From Lentisphaeria bacterium (GTDB taxonomy: Bacteria > Verrucomicrobiota > Lentisphaeria > Oligosphaerales > Oligosphaeraceae): DNA of 64,000 nt. Below, one piece after another: positions 49,287 through 58,277 of the stretch. The stretch is taken from the NCBI GenBank assembly GCA_016288215.1, contig JAEEYQ010000005.1, forward strand, positions 1 to 64,000. The letters are read 5' to 3'. A program made the position numbers and the translations under genes. Each line of letters opens with the position of its first letter. Position 1 is the first letter of the stretch. The notes under the pieces are model-generated. The model was not told the DNA's origin. It did not search any database and was given only the letters and a program-made list of their open reading frames with translations.

Positions 49287-51311
49287 CTAGCGTTTTGCGG
49301 TTTTCGTTCCGTTGGACTTCTTTGAGCTGGTCGCCTGCAGGACACGGACTTGATAGGGAGCCACCGAAACCGTGCCTGGCTTGAGCGTCTTGCCGGTCAG
49401 CAGGTCCTTTGCCTCAAAGGTCAGGTTGTAATGGCCGCCCTTGCCGGCGAACTCCGTCAGCACCACGCCGTTGAGGCCGTTTCCGGAGCGCTCCGCCACC
49501 GCGAAAGACAGACCGTCGCCGCCGCCATGGGGCAGCTTCGCGTCGGTCAGCGCCATGGTGTAGAGCTTCTGCATGGATGCCATATCCATCAGGGCACCAA
49601 GGACATAGACAACGCCTTTGCCCACTTTCTTCCGCTGCAGGATGGAATGGCCGACCAAGGCACCGTGGGGCGCCGCGTCCACGGCGGCCAGCGTATCGCC
49701 GTCCGCCTCATAGAGTTCGACCCATTTCTCCAGCGTGATGGGTGTGCCGTCGTTCCAGTTGGCGTGGACGGTGCCGTCCCGGTCAGGAAGGGAATAGTTC
49801 CATGTGACGCCCGCGAAGTCCTCCAGCATGCCCAAAGGACGGTCTTGAAAGCGGGCGCCGTCATGGTTGCGCACATCGGTCAGCGGACCCACGATCCAGA
49901 CTCCGCCGTTTTTGACCCAAGCTTTGATTCGCTTTTGTAAATCCTTGTCTTCCAATGACATAACCATTGGAGTGATAAGGAGTTTATAGTTGGCCAGATC
50001 ATGCTCCGCCTCAATGACGTCCGGTCGGCGGCATTCCGCCAGCAGCGGTTTGTAGAAATGGCCGCAAACCGTGTCGAAATACGGCATTTTAGGGACAATC
50101 TGCTGAGCCAAGAACATATTCCAAGAGAGAGAGGTGAAATGAAGGGCGATGGCGGTCTGCACCTTCGTGTTGTTGAGGAACGCCGCCGCCCTTTGGAAGT
50201 CCCTGCCGATTTGGCACACCTCGTCATAGATGTGCATGGGGCGGCCGGAGGCGTCCAGAACGGCGCCATGCATGAGTTCGTGGCCGCCCCAATGGGTTCG
50301 CCACAGCCAGTAGAGGTTGGCTTCGCCGCCGAGGGCCAGCGGCAGCCATGAGTTGGCGGTGCAGTAGCCCTCTGGCTTGACGGTCTGGTCGATGGAGACG
50401 GAGCCGTTCCAGCAGGTCGCCGTCTCCGTGTTCCAGAAGGGGACGTCTGGCTTCAAGGCGCGGAGCATGTCGAACCAGAAGCAGCAGGACCAGAGGGTCT
50501 CTGGTTCGTGGTAGTGGTTGAACATGACAATGTCCAGTTTGCGGTGCAGGTCGGGGTAATTGATGCCGCTGAATGGCATAATATCCGTTCCCACAGGGAC
50601 ATGGACATATTTGTGAAGGATGTCCGCCTGCATGGTGACGAATTCCACGTGGGCATCCTGCTGGAAGAGGAGCCATTCCTGCCGATGGTGGGGATTGACC
50701 CAGGCGTTGCGCGGGGTGGGCACTTCATCGAAGTCCGAATACTCCTGACTGAAGACGCCCAGGTTCCAGGCGCGGTTCATGGCCTCCACGGTGCCGAATT
50801 TTGCTTCCAGCCGACGGTGGAACTTCTCTTGGCAGATGGGGCAGAAGCAGCCGCCCCAGGCGTAGATTTCGTTGTCGATCTGCCAGCCGATGACGTTTTG
50901 GTCATTGGCGAATTCCTTTGCCATGCGTTCCACGATCCGCGCGGAGTAGCGGCGGTAGTGCGAATTGTTGGAGCAGCAGTGGCGGCGACCGCCGTGCTGT
51001 TCGCGGTCTCCGCTGGGCAGCTCCTTGAAGATGTCAGGGAATTTTCTGCCGAGCCAGACGGGCGGGGTGGCGGTTGGGGTGCCCAAGATGGTGGCGATGC
51101 CGTGGGCCGCCAAGGAGTCGACCACACGATGCAGCCAGGCGAACTCGAATTCACCGTCCCGCGGCTCCATCTTGCTCCATGCGAACTCGGCAATGCGGGC
51201 CACGTTCATGCCGCAGGCCTTCATCTTCGCGGCGTCTTTCGCAAGTTCCTCAACGGGCCAGTCTTCCGGATAGTAGTCGGCTCCGAAATAGGGTGGGTGA
51301 TAGGTGGTCAT
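49287..51311 (-). CDS. Glycoside hydrolase family 42 beta-galactosidase
   Basis: A 674-residue GH42 enzyme. GADYYPEDWP at the N terminus, acid/base Glu148 in GWQIDNEI, nucleophile Glu296 in FWNTET, and the zinc cluster cysteines in GGCFCPIC (155, 157, 160) with Cys112 or Cys113 are all present. There is no signal peptide, so it acts on imported galactosides in the cytoplasm. It ends about 50 nt before the radical SAM gene and follows the TIM-barrel lipoprotein at 51324; the three need not be one operon. It could release galactose from host or plant oligosaccharides taken up by the nearby permeases. Confidence 0.92.
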   Translation of the reverse strand: MTTYHPPYFGADYYPEDWPVEELAKDAAKMKACGMNVARIAEFAWSKMEPRDGEFEFAWLHRVVDSLAAHGIATILGTPTATPPVWLGRKFPDIFKELPSGDREQHGGRRHCCSNNSHYRRYSARIVERMAKEFANDQNVIGWQIDNEIYAWGGCFCPICQEKFHRRLEAKFGTVEAMNRAWNLGVFSQEYSDFDEVPTPRNAWVNPHHRQEWLLFQQDAHVEFVTMQADILHKYVHVPVGTDIMPFSGINYPDLHRKLDIVMFNHYHEPETLWSCCFWFDMLRALKPDVPFWNTETATCWNGSVSIDQTVKPEGYCTANSWLPLALGGEANLYWLWRTHWGGHELMHGAVLDASGRPMHIYDEVCQIGRDFQRAAAFLNNTKVQTAIALHFTSLSWNMFLAQQIVPKMPYFDTVCGHFYKPLLAECRRPDVIEAEHDLANYKLLITPMVMSLEDKDLQKRIKAWVKNGGVWIVGPLTDVRNHDGARFQDRPLGMLEDFAGVTWNYSLPDRDGTVHANWNDGTPITLEKWVELYEADGDTLAAVDAAPHGALVGHSILQRKKVGKGVVYVLGALMDMASMQKLYTMALTDAKLPHGGGDGLSFAVAERSGNGLNGVVLTEFAGKGGHYNLTFEAKDLLTGKTLKPGTVSVAPYQVRVLQATSSKKSNGTKTAKR

Positions 51312-51323
51312 CGTGAGGTCAAC

Positions 51324-53558
51324 TCAGTCTTTGGGGAATTCGATGGTGATGGCGCAATCCTCTGCGCAGATGGCATGGTGCTCCAGAATCAGATTCTTCC
51401 AGAAGGATGTGCCCCTCACCCCCTTGTCCAGGCTGCCAATCAGGATGGACTGATCCTGCATGAGGGGGATTTCCCTCTCATAGTCAACCATGGCGGTCTT
51501 TTCACTGTTGGCGGTCTTCTCATAGTCTTGGATGAAGATGTTGGCGCCATCCGCCGTGAGAACCAGACGGGACTTGGAGAAGATGAGATGGTAGGCATGG
51601 AAGTGTTGCGTGTCAAAGTCATATTCGGCGTCCGCGTGGCGCAGCCGGATCTTGTCGGGGGTGAACTCGATGACTTCTGTCGCCCAGCCGTTGGCGATGC
51701 GCAGCACGGCGCCGCCACGCAGGGTGTCCGAAGAGACGGCGCATTCAAAGGAGAGGGTGGCGAAGCAGTTGTTTTCCTTGACGCCGGGCAGCGGAAGCAA
51801 CAGGTTGACGGGAGCGTCCTCCTGTGCGCTGAGCCGATAGGCGCCGTTCATGATGGATTCGGCGTCATCGTGGAGACTGTTGCCTGCAAAGAGGCGCTGC
51901 CATGTGGCATCGTCTTTGTCCACCAGGGCATCGCCCTTCAGGATGGTGGTGGGGGTGATGGGGCGGAGGTCCAGCTCCGGATGGCTCTCGCGGAAGCGTT
52001 CCATTTCGGACTCGGGGCAGTAGCCGATTTCGGGTGCGACGGCGGCGATCTTGTTCAGGCCGTGCTTGATGCGGTCCAGAGGAATGACATAGCAGGCGGT
52101 CTGGTTTTGGATATCGACGCATTCCAACGGCACGTCATTGAACACAATTTGGAAGGGCGAGTCCTCCGGGGCGTTGCTTTTGAAATACAGCTTGGCGTTG
52201 GGGCGGGTGAAGAGGGGATCCATGTGTCTGAAATCATCGCCGAGTTCAATGTGGAAAGGTTTGAGCTCGCCGGGGGCGAAAAACTGAATGTCCTTCGGGC
52301 CAAGGGTGGAGAGCAGGGTGTTGGTGCCCGCCTGAGGTTGGGAGGCGTTGAGCGTGACGGGAGAATGGACCGTGAGGAAATAGGTCTTGTCCTCTCGAAC
52401 CAGATTCTTCGGCTTCACTTGAATGCGTTTCATCTGATCCCGATTCTCAACCACATTGAAGAGATAGATGCCTTCGGCGCCGCAGGCATAGGCGCTGGCA
52501 ATCCTTCCGTTGATCGCCTGCACGGTGTTGCGGTTGAAGACGTCGTTGTCATCGGACGAGGTGGTCAACGACTTGTCGATGGAGGCGTAGAAGCGGATTC
52601 CATAGCGGTTGCAGAGCACGCGAGTCATCCGATAGGGGGTGTAGTGTCCATTGTCACTGCCCGCGATGAAGATGTCGAACAGTCCGTCTTCCATCCATTT
52701 CTCCACATCGGCGCCCATGAGATTGCAGAGCATAGAGGAGTCAGGCATGCGGAAGGCAAAGAAGATGGGGCGGCCCCGACGGCGGCCGATTTTCTCCGCT
52801 TTTTTGCGCAGGGTCTTCAGCATTTTGGTCAGGTCTTCCATCTCCTCTTCGTTGGGCATGCCGCCACAGCAGACGCTGCGGAACAGGAACGGGGTGCGGT
52901 TGAAGTCCAGCAGGAAGCCGTCTGGATCATATTTTTCAAACCACTCCGTCACGCAGGTGACAAAGCGCTTGCGGACTTCGCTGCAGGCAAAGTCATAGGC
53001 GTTCCACATGCCCAGCAACGGCGGCTCGTCTTCTGTTCCGCAGAGGAATTCGGGGTAGTTGCTGCGGAATTCTGGCGTCCACTCCGGATGCTCCGCGTCT
53101 CGGCAGTCGTTCGCATGCATGTTGAGGAAGAACTCGTAGTCATGGGCGCGGGAGAACTCCAAGGCGAGCTGAACGGGATCCGTGTTGAGCTCCTGTTCCA
53201 GATAGGCGGTGATGTTCTGGAGATTGTTGTCTTGGGGGGCGTTGAGCATCCGGTCGGCGAGCAGAGAGCGATTGGTCACCGCGAAACCCACGGTGCCCGG
53301 AGTATAGACCTCAACATTGAACTTCTTGCCTAGCAATAAGTTAAGTTTTCTTGAATAGAATCCGTCGACGGAAGGCTTCATGGCCGCCGGATAACGGAGG
53401 GCGTCACTGCCGTCATTGTCAATCATCACCCGAGGGGTGCGATTGAAGTAATCCTCCTTCATTTGGGCCCATTCCTTTGCGGATGGCCCCGTGAAGCAGG
53501 AGTTCAGCAGAAGCGGGAGGGCGACGAGTCCCCCCAGAAGTTTTTTGGAATGCATCAT
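51324..53558 (-). CDS. TIM-barrel glycosidase-like lipoprotein
   Basis: A 744-residue exported lipoprotein: MMHSKKLLGGLVALPLLLNSC gives a lipobox Cys21. The N-terminal two-thirds looks like a (beta/alpha)8 barrel similar to family-10-like GHL proteins common in Lentisphaerota (YEFFLNMHANDCRD, GFLLDFNRTP, GIRFYASIDK, GAEGIYLFN). The C-terminal third (about 560-744) looks like a concanavalin-like jelly roll. Catalytic acids cannot be assigned with confidence. The AT palindrome at 53575-53588 lies just upstream and may be the promoter. It leaves 12 nt before the GH42 gene, suggesting a glycan-use pair. Confidence 0.72.
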   Translation of the reverse strand: MMHSKKLLGGLVALPLLLNSCFTGPSAKEWAQMKEDYFNRTPRVMIDNDGSDALRYPAAMKPSVDGFYSRKLNLLLGKKFNVEVYTPGTVGFAVTNRSLLADRMLNAPQDNNLQNITAYLEQELNTDPVQLALEFSRAHDYEFFLNMHANDCRDAEHPEWTPEFRSNYPEFLCGTEDEPPLLGMWNAYDFACSEVRKRFVTCVTEWFEKYDPDGFLLDFNRTPFLFRSVCCGGMPNEEEMEDLTKMLKTLRKKAEKIGRRRGRPIFFAFRMPDSSMLCNLMGADVEKWMEDGLFDIFIAGSDNGHYTPYRMTRVLCNRYGIRFYASIDKSLTTSSDDNDVFNRNTVQAINGRIASAYACGAEGIYLFNVVENRDQMKRIQVKPKNLVREDKTYFLTVHSPVTLNASQPQAGTNTLLSTLGPKDIQFFAPGELKPFHIELGDDFRHMDPLFTRPNAKLYFKSNAPEDSPFQIVFNDVPLECVDIQNQTACYVIPLDRIKHGLNKIAAVAPEIGYCPESEMERFRESHPELDLRPITPTTILKGDALVDKDDATWQRLFAGNSLHDDAESIMNGAYRLSAQEDAPVNLLLPLPGVKENNCFATLSFECAVSSDTLRGGAVLRIANGWATEVIEFTPDKIRLRHADAEYDFDTQHFHAYHLIFSKSRLVLTADGANIFIQDYEKTANSEKTAMVDYEREIPLMQDQSILIGSLDKGVRGTSFWKNLILEHHAICAEDCAITIEFPKD

Positions 53559-53574
53559 GGTTTCCTCTTTTCTG

Positions 53575-53588
53575 TATTATATATAATA
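53575..53588 (-). promoter_or_regulatory. AT palindrome TATTATATATAATA, possible promoter
   Basis: An exact 14-bp palindrome containing TATAAT, about 17 nt upstream of the lipoprotein start. The identical 14-mer occurs at 61559-61572 before the phasin gene. Confidence 0.4.
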
Positions 53589-53616
53589 TAATATGTATAT
53601 GGAATTGTGCTTGAAA

Positions 53617-55512
53617 TCACCGTGAAGAAGAGGGGGTTGTTGGGGGTTGACCGCTTCCGCGCGACAGGAGCTGGAGAAGCAGTTGCTGATATTCGGGAAG
53701 GGGGATGTTGCCCAAATGGCCGCCCTGCGGGAAGATTTGCGCCCTGTCCCCAAGAAGCTCTTTGAACCATTGGCAGTCTTCGGGCGTGATGAGCAGGTCG
53801 TTTTCATTGTGGAGCAGCATGAGGGCGGGGGCGGCGGCCATGGTGTCGGCCACGGCGTCCAGCCGAAGGGCATCGGCGAATTCCTCCGGCTGCAGGCCCG
53901 GATAGGCAGGCAGGAGGATTTCGCGGACATAGCGGTCCGTGGAGACGGCGAGGGCCTCCGCTTCCAGCTGACAGATGCGGGAAGAGGAGGGGGCGATGGA
54001 GAAAAAGCCTGTGTTGCGCATCCGTTGGGAGGCCAGCAGGCTGTCCGCGATGACGGTTCTCATGTAGAAGCCGATGGCGAAGCGGGATTCGTCCTGCGTC
54101 ATGGGCGGAAGGCCCCGGCCGGACTCGGTGTCCAGAAGGGAGACGAGACGGAGATAGAGGTCATGGATTCGCGCGTTTCGCGTTTCGGCGGGCCAGGCGG
54201 ACGGAATGTTGAAGCAGTCGTCGATGACGTTCAGCGCATGTTTGGGATCGCGAGGCGGATTGATGGCGATGACGTTCTCGAAATGGAGGTCAGCGGCTTC
54301 GCCTTTTGCCTCTAAATCAAGGAGATACAGCGCATTGAGACCGCCGAGGGAATAGCCGAGAAGGGCGACGGAGTCCCCATGGCGGGGGTGACGCTTGAGG
54401 AAGTCGTGGCGAAGGGCGGCGAGGACGGTGACCAAGGTCTTGCTGTCCGCCCGCAGGTTTCCGGGCGGGGGGAGACTCAAGGGCAGGGCGGTGAAGAAGT
54501 CCGGATGCATGGTGGAGCTGGTGGCGATGACGGAATAGCCGGCCTCGTTGCCAAGTTCGGCCAGACGGGCGAGGGCGCCGGAGAGGCGGTGGGCCCCCAG
54601 CCCCGGAAGGAGGAACAGGATGCCGCGGCTTTGGGAGGCGGGCAGGGGCCACGCCTGATAGGTGAATTTCCGTTGGCTTCCCTTGAACTTCACAGTGTAG
54701 GTCTTTGAACGGTACATGAAGTCACGGCGGCGGGGCGCCAGCGCAAGGGCGAAGAGCGACTGGTCGGGATGGTTGTCCTCTGAAGTTGTAAATGGTTTAT
54801 AATCAATGATTTCCGCTTCTGTCTTCAGGGTGTAGACGGCCCGCGCCATGGTGTAGCTGTCATAGGAGGTGTCAAAAAACTGCCGAAGGGCGATGAGAGT
54901 CTCCCCCCGGTCGCTGAGGGTGCGGATGCCGCCCAAAGCCAGACTGCCATAGCCGGAGGTCAGCCAGTGGCCAATGTCCAGCGGAAAGTCCAAGACGGTG
55001 CCGATGGCGTCACGGCAGGAGCTGGGGCCGAGGATGGGCAGGTTCAAATAGAAGCCGGGTCCGAAGTCATAGTGCCCGAAGGTCTGCTTGAAGTTTTCGT
55101 TGTATTGAGGCATGCCGTATTTTGTGGCGGGATCCATGATGCCCAAAATTCCCACGGTGGTGTTCAGCCCGAAGCGTTTGGTCTCGCTCCAGCTCTCGTC
55201 GAATTTCCCCTGAAGGGCGGTGTTGACCAGACGGACGGGGAAGGCCAGGTTGTGGCTGAAATTGGAGATGCCTGCGCGGATCGGCTGGGGGACGATGTTA
55301 AGATAGGCGTTGGCCACGGGATAGGCCACGTAGTCCAATAGGCCATGGTTGACCTTGTGCATGCTGCGGTTGAAGGACTCCAGCGGGTCGGGCAGCGGTG
55401 CCAGATACTCTTGTGTGCCTGGCGCATAAGTTGCTTGCTCGGAAAGAGTTGTGACCGTGCAGGCCAACAGCGCGGCAACGATGGCAAAACGAATGGCAAG
55501 GAAAGGTCTCAT
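53617..55512 (-). CDS. Fusion: MlaA (VacJ) lipoprotein plus alpha/beta hydrolase
   Basis: A 631-residue lipoprotein (LLAC, Cys18). Residues about 40-245 match MlaA: DPLESFNRSMHKVNH, PVANAYLNIVPQPIRAGISNFSHNL, GILGIMDPATKYG. MlaA normally extracts mislocalised phospholipids from the outer membrane. Residues about 285-620 are an alpha/beta hydrolase with nucleophile Ser388 in LLGYSLGGLNALY and LLHNENDLL, a likely acid loop; a C-terminal GGHLGN supplies the His. A lipid transfer protein joined to a lipase-like domain is unusual. It overlaps the NfeD gene by 4 nt (ATGA). A copy of the AT-rich motif falls in the linker (IIDYKPFTTSE). Confidence 0.82.
   Translation of the reverse strand: MRPFLAIRFAIVAALLACTVTTLSEQATYAPGTQEYLAPLPDPLESFNRSMHKVNHGLLDYVAYPVANAYLNIVPQPIRAGISNFSHNLAFPVRLVNTALQGKFDESWSETKRFGLNTTVGILGIMDPATKYGMPQYNENFKQTFGHYDFGPGFYLNLPILGPSSCRDAIGTVLDFPLDIGHWLTSGYGSLALGGIRTLSDRGETLIALRQFFDTSYDSYTMARAVYTLKTEAEIIDYKPFTTSEDNHPDQSLFALALAPRRRDFMYRSKTYTVKFKGSQRKFTYQAWPLPASQSRGILFLLPGLGAHRLSGALARLAELGNEAGYSVIATSSTMHPDFFTALPLSLPPPGNLRADSKTLVTVLAALRHDFLKRHPRHGDSVALLGYSLGGLNALYLLDLEAKGEAADLHFENVIAINPPRDPKHALNVIDDCFNIPSAWPAETRNARIHDLYLRLVSLLDTESGRGLPPMTQDESRFAIGFYMRTVIADSLLASQRMRNTGFFSIAPSSSRICQLEAEALAVSTDRYVREILLPAYPGLQPEEFADALRLDAVADTMAAAPALMLLHNENDLLITPEDCQWFKELLGDRAQIFPQGGHLGNIPLPEYQQLLLQLLSRGSGQPPTTPSSSR
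54785..54812 (-). repeat. AT-rich motif, site 7 (coding)
   Basis: On the - strand AAATCATTGATTATAAACC then ATTTACAAC: close to the others in the first half. It lies in the linker between the MlaA and hydrolase domains. It does not satisfy the IHF TTR end. Confidence 0.4.
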
Positions 55513-56972
55513 GAGGGGATGCGCTCCACGACGATGGCGGTGCTCTCGGACGCGATGACGCGGACACGGGAGTCCGCGGGGATGAAATCGCCGTTGCTGA
55601 TGACGTTGAGCCGCCGTCCGTTGATGATGACCACGCCAGCGGGCCGGAGGGCAGTGCGGGTGAGGCCTTCCTGACCGACGAGAGAGGCGCGCAGATCAGC
55701 GTCCTGACTAACGTAACCTGCTGTGGCGCTTAGGGATGTCTCAAGAACCAATGAATGGTAGAAGCTGGTCCGCGGCAGATAGCGGTGGATGAGCCACACG
55801 CCGACGGCGATGACCGCCACCATGATGAGGAACTGTCGCATGACGGCAGGGGCGAACTCCATGGTGGAAATGGGCGGAAGTCCCGGCAGGGGAACGGTTT
55901 GGGGAACTTTGGGGATGAGGGCGAGAGCCGCTCCCGCCAAAATCAGCAGGATGCCGCTGATGCCTGTGATGCCAAAGCCCGGAATGACAAAGATTTCCAA
56001 CGCCAGCAGGAAGAGGCCGAGCAGGATGAGAACCAGCTCCTCCGCTCCGGCCAGACCCGCCAAGGTGTGGCCGAAGAAGAAGATCATCAGCAGGAAAATG
56101 CCCGTGATGCCGAAGACGCCGAAGCCGGGCGTCTTGAATTCGATGAAGAGCGCGAGAACGCCGAGGCCGAGAATCAGCGGCCCCAACGCCGTGATCCAGC
56201 GGGCAAAGCGCTCCGCCCGCTCCTCCGTAAAGCGGGTAATGACGGCATCGCCCAATCCGCAGGCTTCCAGAAGGGAGGTCATGTCATCGCATATCCCTTT
56301 GGCCAGCACGGGTTTGCCGGTGGTCAGGTCAATGCGGGAGGCGTCTTTCGCCGTCAGGTTCAGCAGCTGCCCCTGCGGACAGACCACCTCGCCGCTGACC
56401 TTGAAGTCCGGATGCTGCGGATCCACCATGGCGACGGCCAGCTCCTGGCTGTAGCCGTTCTCCTGCGCCAGGCTGACCACCATGGAGCGAACGGCGGAAA
56501 GCATCTTCTCCTTCACGTCCGCCGGCAGCTCCTGCACGCCGCCTCCCAAGGGGCTCATGGTGATGGGCATGGCGCTGCCGATGGTGCCTGGCGTTGACAT
56601 GTAAATACCGTCTGTAGCGAGACTTATGAGAGCTCCAGCACTTAATGCGTCTGGATTGACGTAGGCGTAGACGGGGCAGCCGCCGCGGCGGGTCGCCCGA
56701 ATCCAGGCGATGATCTCGCGGGTTTCCGCAAGGGCGCCGCCGGGGGTGTTCAAATCCAGAATGACGGCATCCGGATGCATCTTCTTGGCGGTGCGGAAGG
56801 CGCGGCGGAACACAAACAGCATGCTTTTGTCGATAGCTCCTTCAATGGGAAGGACATAGACCTGTTTTGGCGTGGCTTTGAGGACGGCGTCGCCGCTGTC
56901 TGCCTCGGCAACTGGCGCGGCAAGCCATGCGCAGCCAAGGAAGGTGACAAGGATGAAATGAAGAAGTGTCAT
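55509..56972 (-). CDS. NfeD-family membrane protein with ClpP-class serine protease domain
   Basis: About 487 residues. Signal peptide about 1-22. Residues about 35-235 are a ClpP/SppA-like protease: VILDLNTPGGALAETREI and PDALSAGALIS (Ser111, the catalytic Ser of the Ser-Lys dyad). Residues about 260-400 contain about four hydrophobic helices, and 420-487 are an NfeD OB fold (GQEGLTRTALRPAGVVIINGRRL). These long NfeD proteins are membrane proteases often paired with stomatins. Here the partner is an MlaA-lipase fusion overlapped by 4 nt. ATG 56972 is used; TTG 56984 would overlap the folC stop. Confidence 0.88.
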   Translation of the reverse strand: MTLLHFILVTFLGCAWLAAPVAEADSGDAVLKATPKQVYVLPIEGAIDKSMLFVFRRAFRTAKKMHPDAVILDLNTPGGALAETREIIAWIRATRRGGCPVYAYVNPDALSAGALISLATDGIYMSTPGTIGSAMPITMSPLGGGVQELPADVKEKMLSAVRSMVVSLAQENGYSQELAVAMVDPQHPDFKVSGEVVCPQGQLLNLTAKDASRIDLTTGKPVLAKGICDDMTSLLEACGLGDAVITRFTEERAERFARWITALGPLILGLGVLALFIEFKTPGFGVFGITGIFLLMIFFFGHTLAGLAGAEELVLILLGLFLLALEIFVIPGFGITGISGILLILAGAALALIPKVPQTVPLPGLPPISTMEFAPAVMRQFLIMVAVIAVGVWLIHRYLPRTSFYHSLVLETSLSATAGYVSQDADLRASLVGQEGLTRTALRPAGVVIINGRRLNVISNGDFIPADSRVRVIASESTAIVVERIPS

Positions 56973-56980
56973 GGTGGTGG

Positions 56981-58219
56981 TCAAGAGGCTTGAAAAAGGG
57001 TTTCGCCAATCCAGGCGGTGAAGAAGGAGCCCGTGAAGAGGAGCGGCCCATCCGCGGGCAGTTGGGAGGGGCGGGTGATTTCCGGCAAGGTGTCAATGAC
57101 GTTAAGTCCTTCTTGAAGAGCAACATGTGTTAATTCTTCCAAGGCGGACCCTTTGCCGGTGTGGGGATGAGTCAGAATGAAGTCCGCATTCAGCCGCTTC
57201 AAATTGCGGACCATGCTTTGGACATCTTTTCCCTTGACGATGCCCAAGACCACGTGCCAGTGGAGGCCGGGGTACAGGAGCAGCAGGCTGTCCACCAGCT
57301 TCTCCATGGAGTCGCCGTTGTGGGCGGCGTCCAGAAGGACAAGGGGAGACTGGCGGATGACTTCGCAGCGGGCGCGGAGCTCCGGCATGTGAAATTTCTC
57401 TGCAACAGGCTGTAATGCAAGGACTTCCATAACCTTTAAGGCCGTCAGAAAATTGTCTCGGAGGAAAGGCGGCAGGGGCGTTGGGGGCAGGAAGGCATCG
57501 GCGGTCTCGGGCGGCAGGGGCCGATGGACGGGGCAGCGCCGCTCCTCCGCCTTTGCCAAAATGACCTGCTCTGCTTCCGCAAATGGCTGCTTCGCAAGGA
57601 CTAATGGAACGTTCTCCTTCAGGATTCCCGCCTTCTCGCCGGCGATGGAGGAGATGTCATGGCCAAGCAGGGCCAGGTGGTCGTAGCTCACAGGTGTGAT
57701 GACGGTGCAGACGGGGTGGGGCACGTAGTTGGTGGCGTCCAGGCGGCCGCCGATGCCCGTCTCCATGACGGCAAAATCGCAGTGATGCTCCACGAAAAGA
57801 GCCATGGCCATGACGGTAAAGATCTCGAACAGAGAGGGATGCAGATTTCTTTCCACCAATTGCGCCACCATGCGTTCGCCGAAGGCCAGAAGCTCTTCGT
57901 AGCTGAAGAGGGTCTGATTCAGCCGAAAGCGTTCGCGGACGGTCACCAGATGGGGGCTTGTGAACAGCCCGCAGGAATGGCCGGCGGCATGCAGCAGCGC
58001 GGCGATGAAATGGCAGGTGGAGCCTTTCCCTTTGGTGCCGGCGACATGAATGACGCGAAGGCGACGTTCCGGATGGCCGGCCATCTCGGCAAGGGGCATC
58101 ATGCGGTCCAGGCTGTAGTTGGCGGGGTCATGCTGCTTCGCCGCATCCTGCTCTGCGTCAAAATAGGCGCGGAACAGTTGGAAAAAGGCGTCTTCTTTCT
58201 GTGGATCGAAGTCTCTCAT
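56981..58219 (-). CDS. folC: Folylpolyglutamate / dihydrofolate synthase
   Basis: A 412-residue Mur-ligase-like enzyme that adds glutamate to folates. IHVAGTKGKGSTCHF is the P-loop (about 58-72), FTSPHLVTVRERF the substrate region, FAVMETGIGGRLDATN and VLLDAAHNGDSM further landmarks. ATG 58219 begins at the conserved MRDFDPQKED; the longer frame upstream is chance. It runs 58 nt after a secreted TIM-barrel gene and is followed closely by the NfeD gene. Confidence 0.92.
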   Translation of the reverse strand: MRDFDPQKEDAFFQLFRAYFDAEQDAAKQHDPANYSLDRMMPLAEMAGHPERRLRVIHVAGTKGKGSTCHFIAALLHAAGHSCGLFTSPHLVTVRERFRLNQTLFSYEELLAFGERMVAQLVERNLHPSLFEIFTVMAMALFVEHHCDFAVMETGIGGRLDATNYVPHPVCTVITPVSYDHLALLGHDISSIAGEKAGILKENVPLVLAKQPFAEAEQVILAKAEERRCPVHRPLPPETADAFLPPTPLPPFLRDNFLTALKVMEVLALQPVAEKFHMPELRARCEVIRQSPLVLLDAAHNGDSMEKLVDSLLLLYPGLHWHVVLGIVKGKDVQSMVRNLKRLNADFILTHPHTGKGSALEELTHVALQEGLNVIDTLPEITRPSQLPADGPLLFTGSFFTAWIGETLFQAS

Positions 58220-58277
58220 GCGTGGCAAAAAATGCAAGATAGTGAATAAAAGCGAATTCAGTGTTATGGTGAACCGA

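Noticed and set aside
50508-53333. A 941-codon open frame on the + strand
   Set aside because: It lies exactly opposite the GH42 and TIM-barrel lipoprotein genes, has no family motifs and a His/Val/Gly-rich shadow composition. The - strand genes have active-site motifs and signal features.
49287-53558. Polysaccharide utilisation locus of SusC/SusD type
   Set aside because: No TonB-dependent receptor or SusD-like protein was found; the glycosidase-like genes are scattered.
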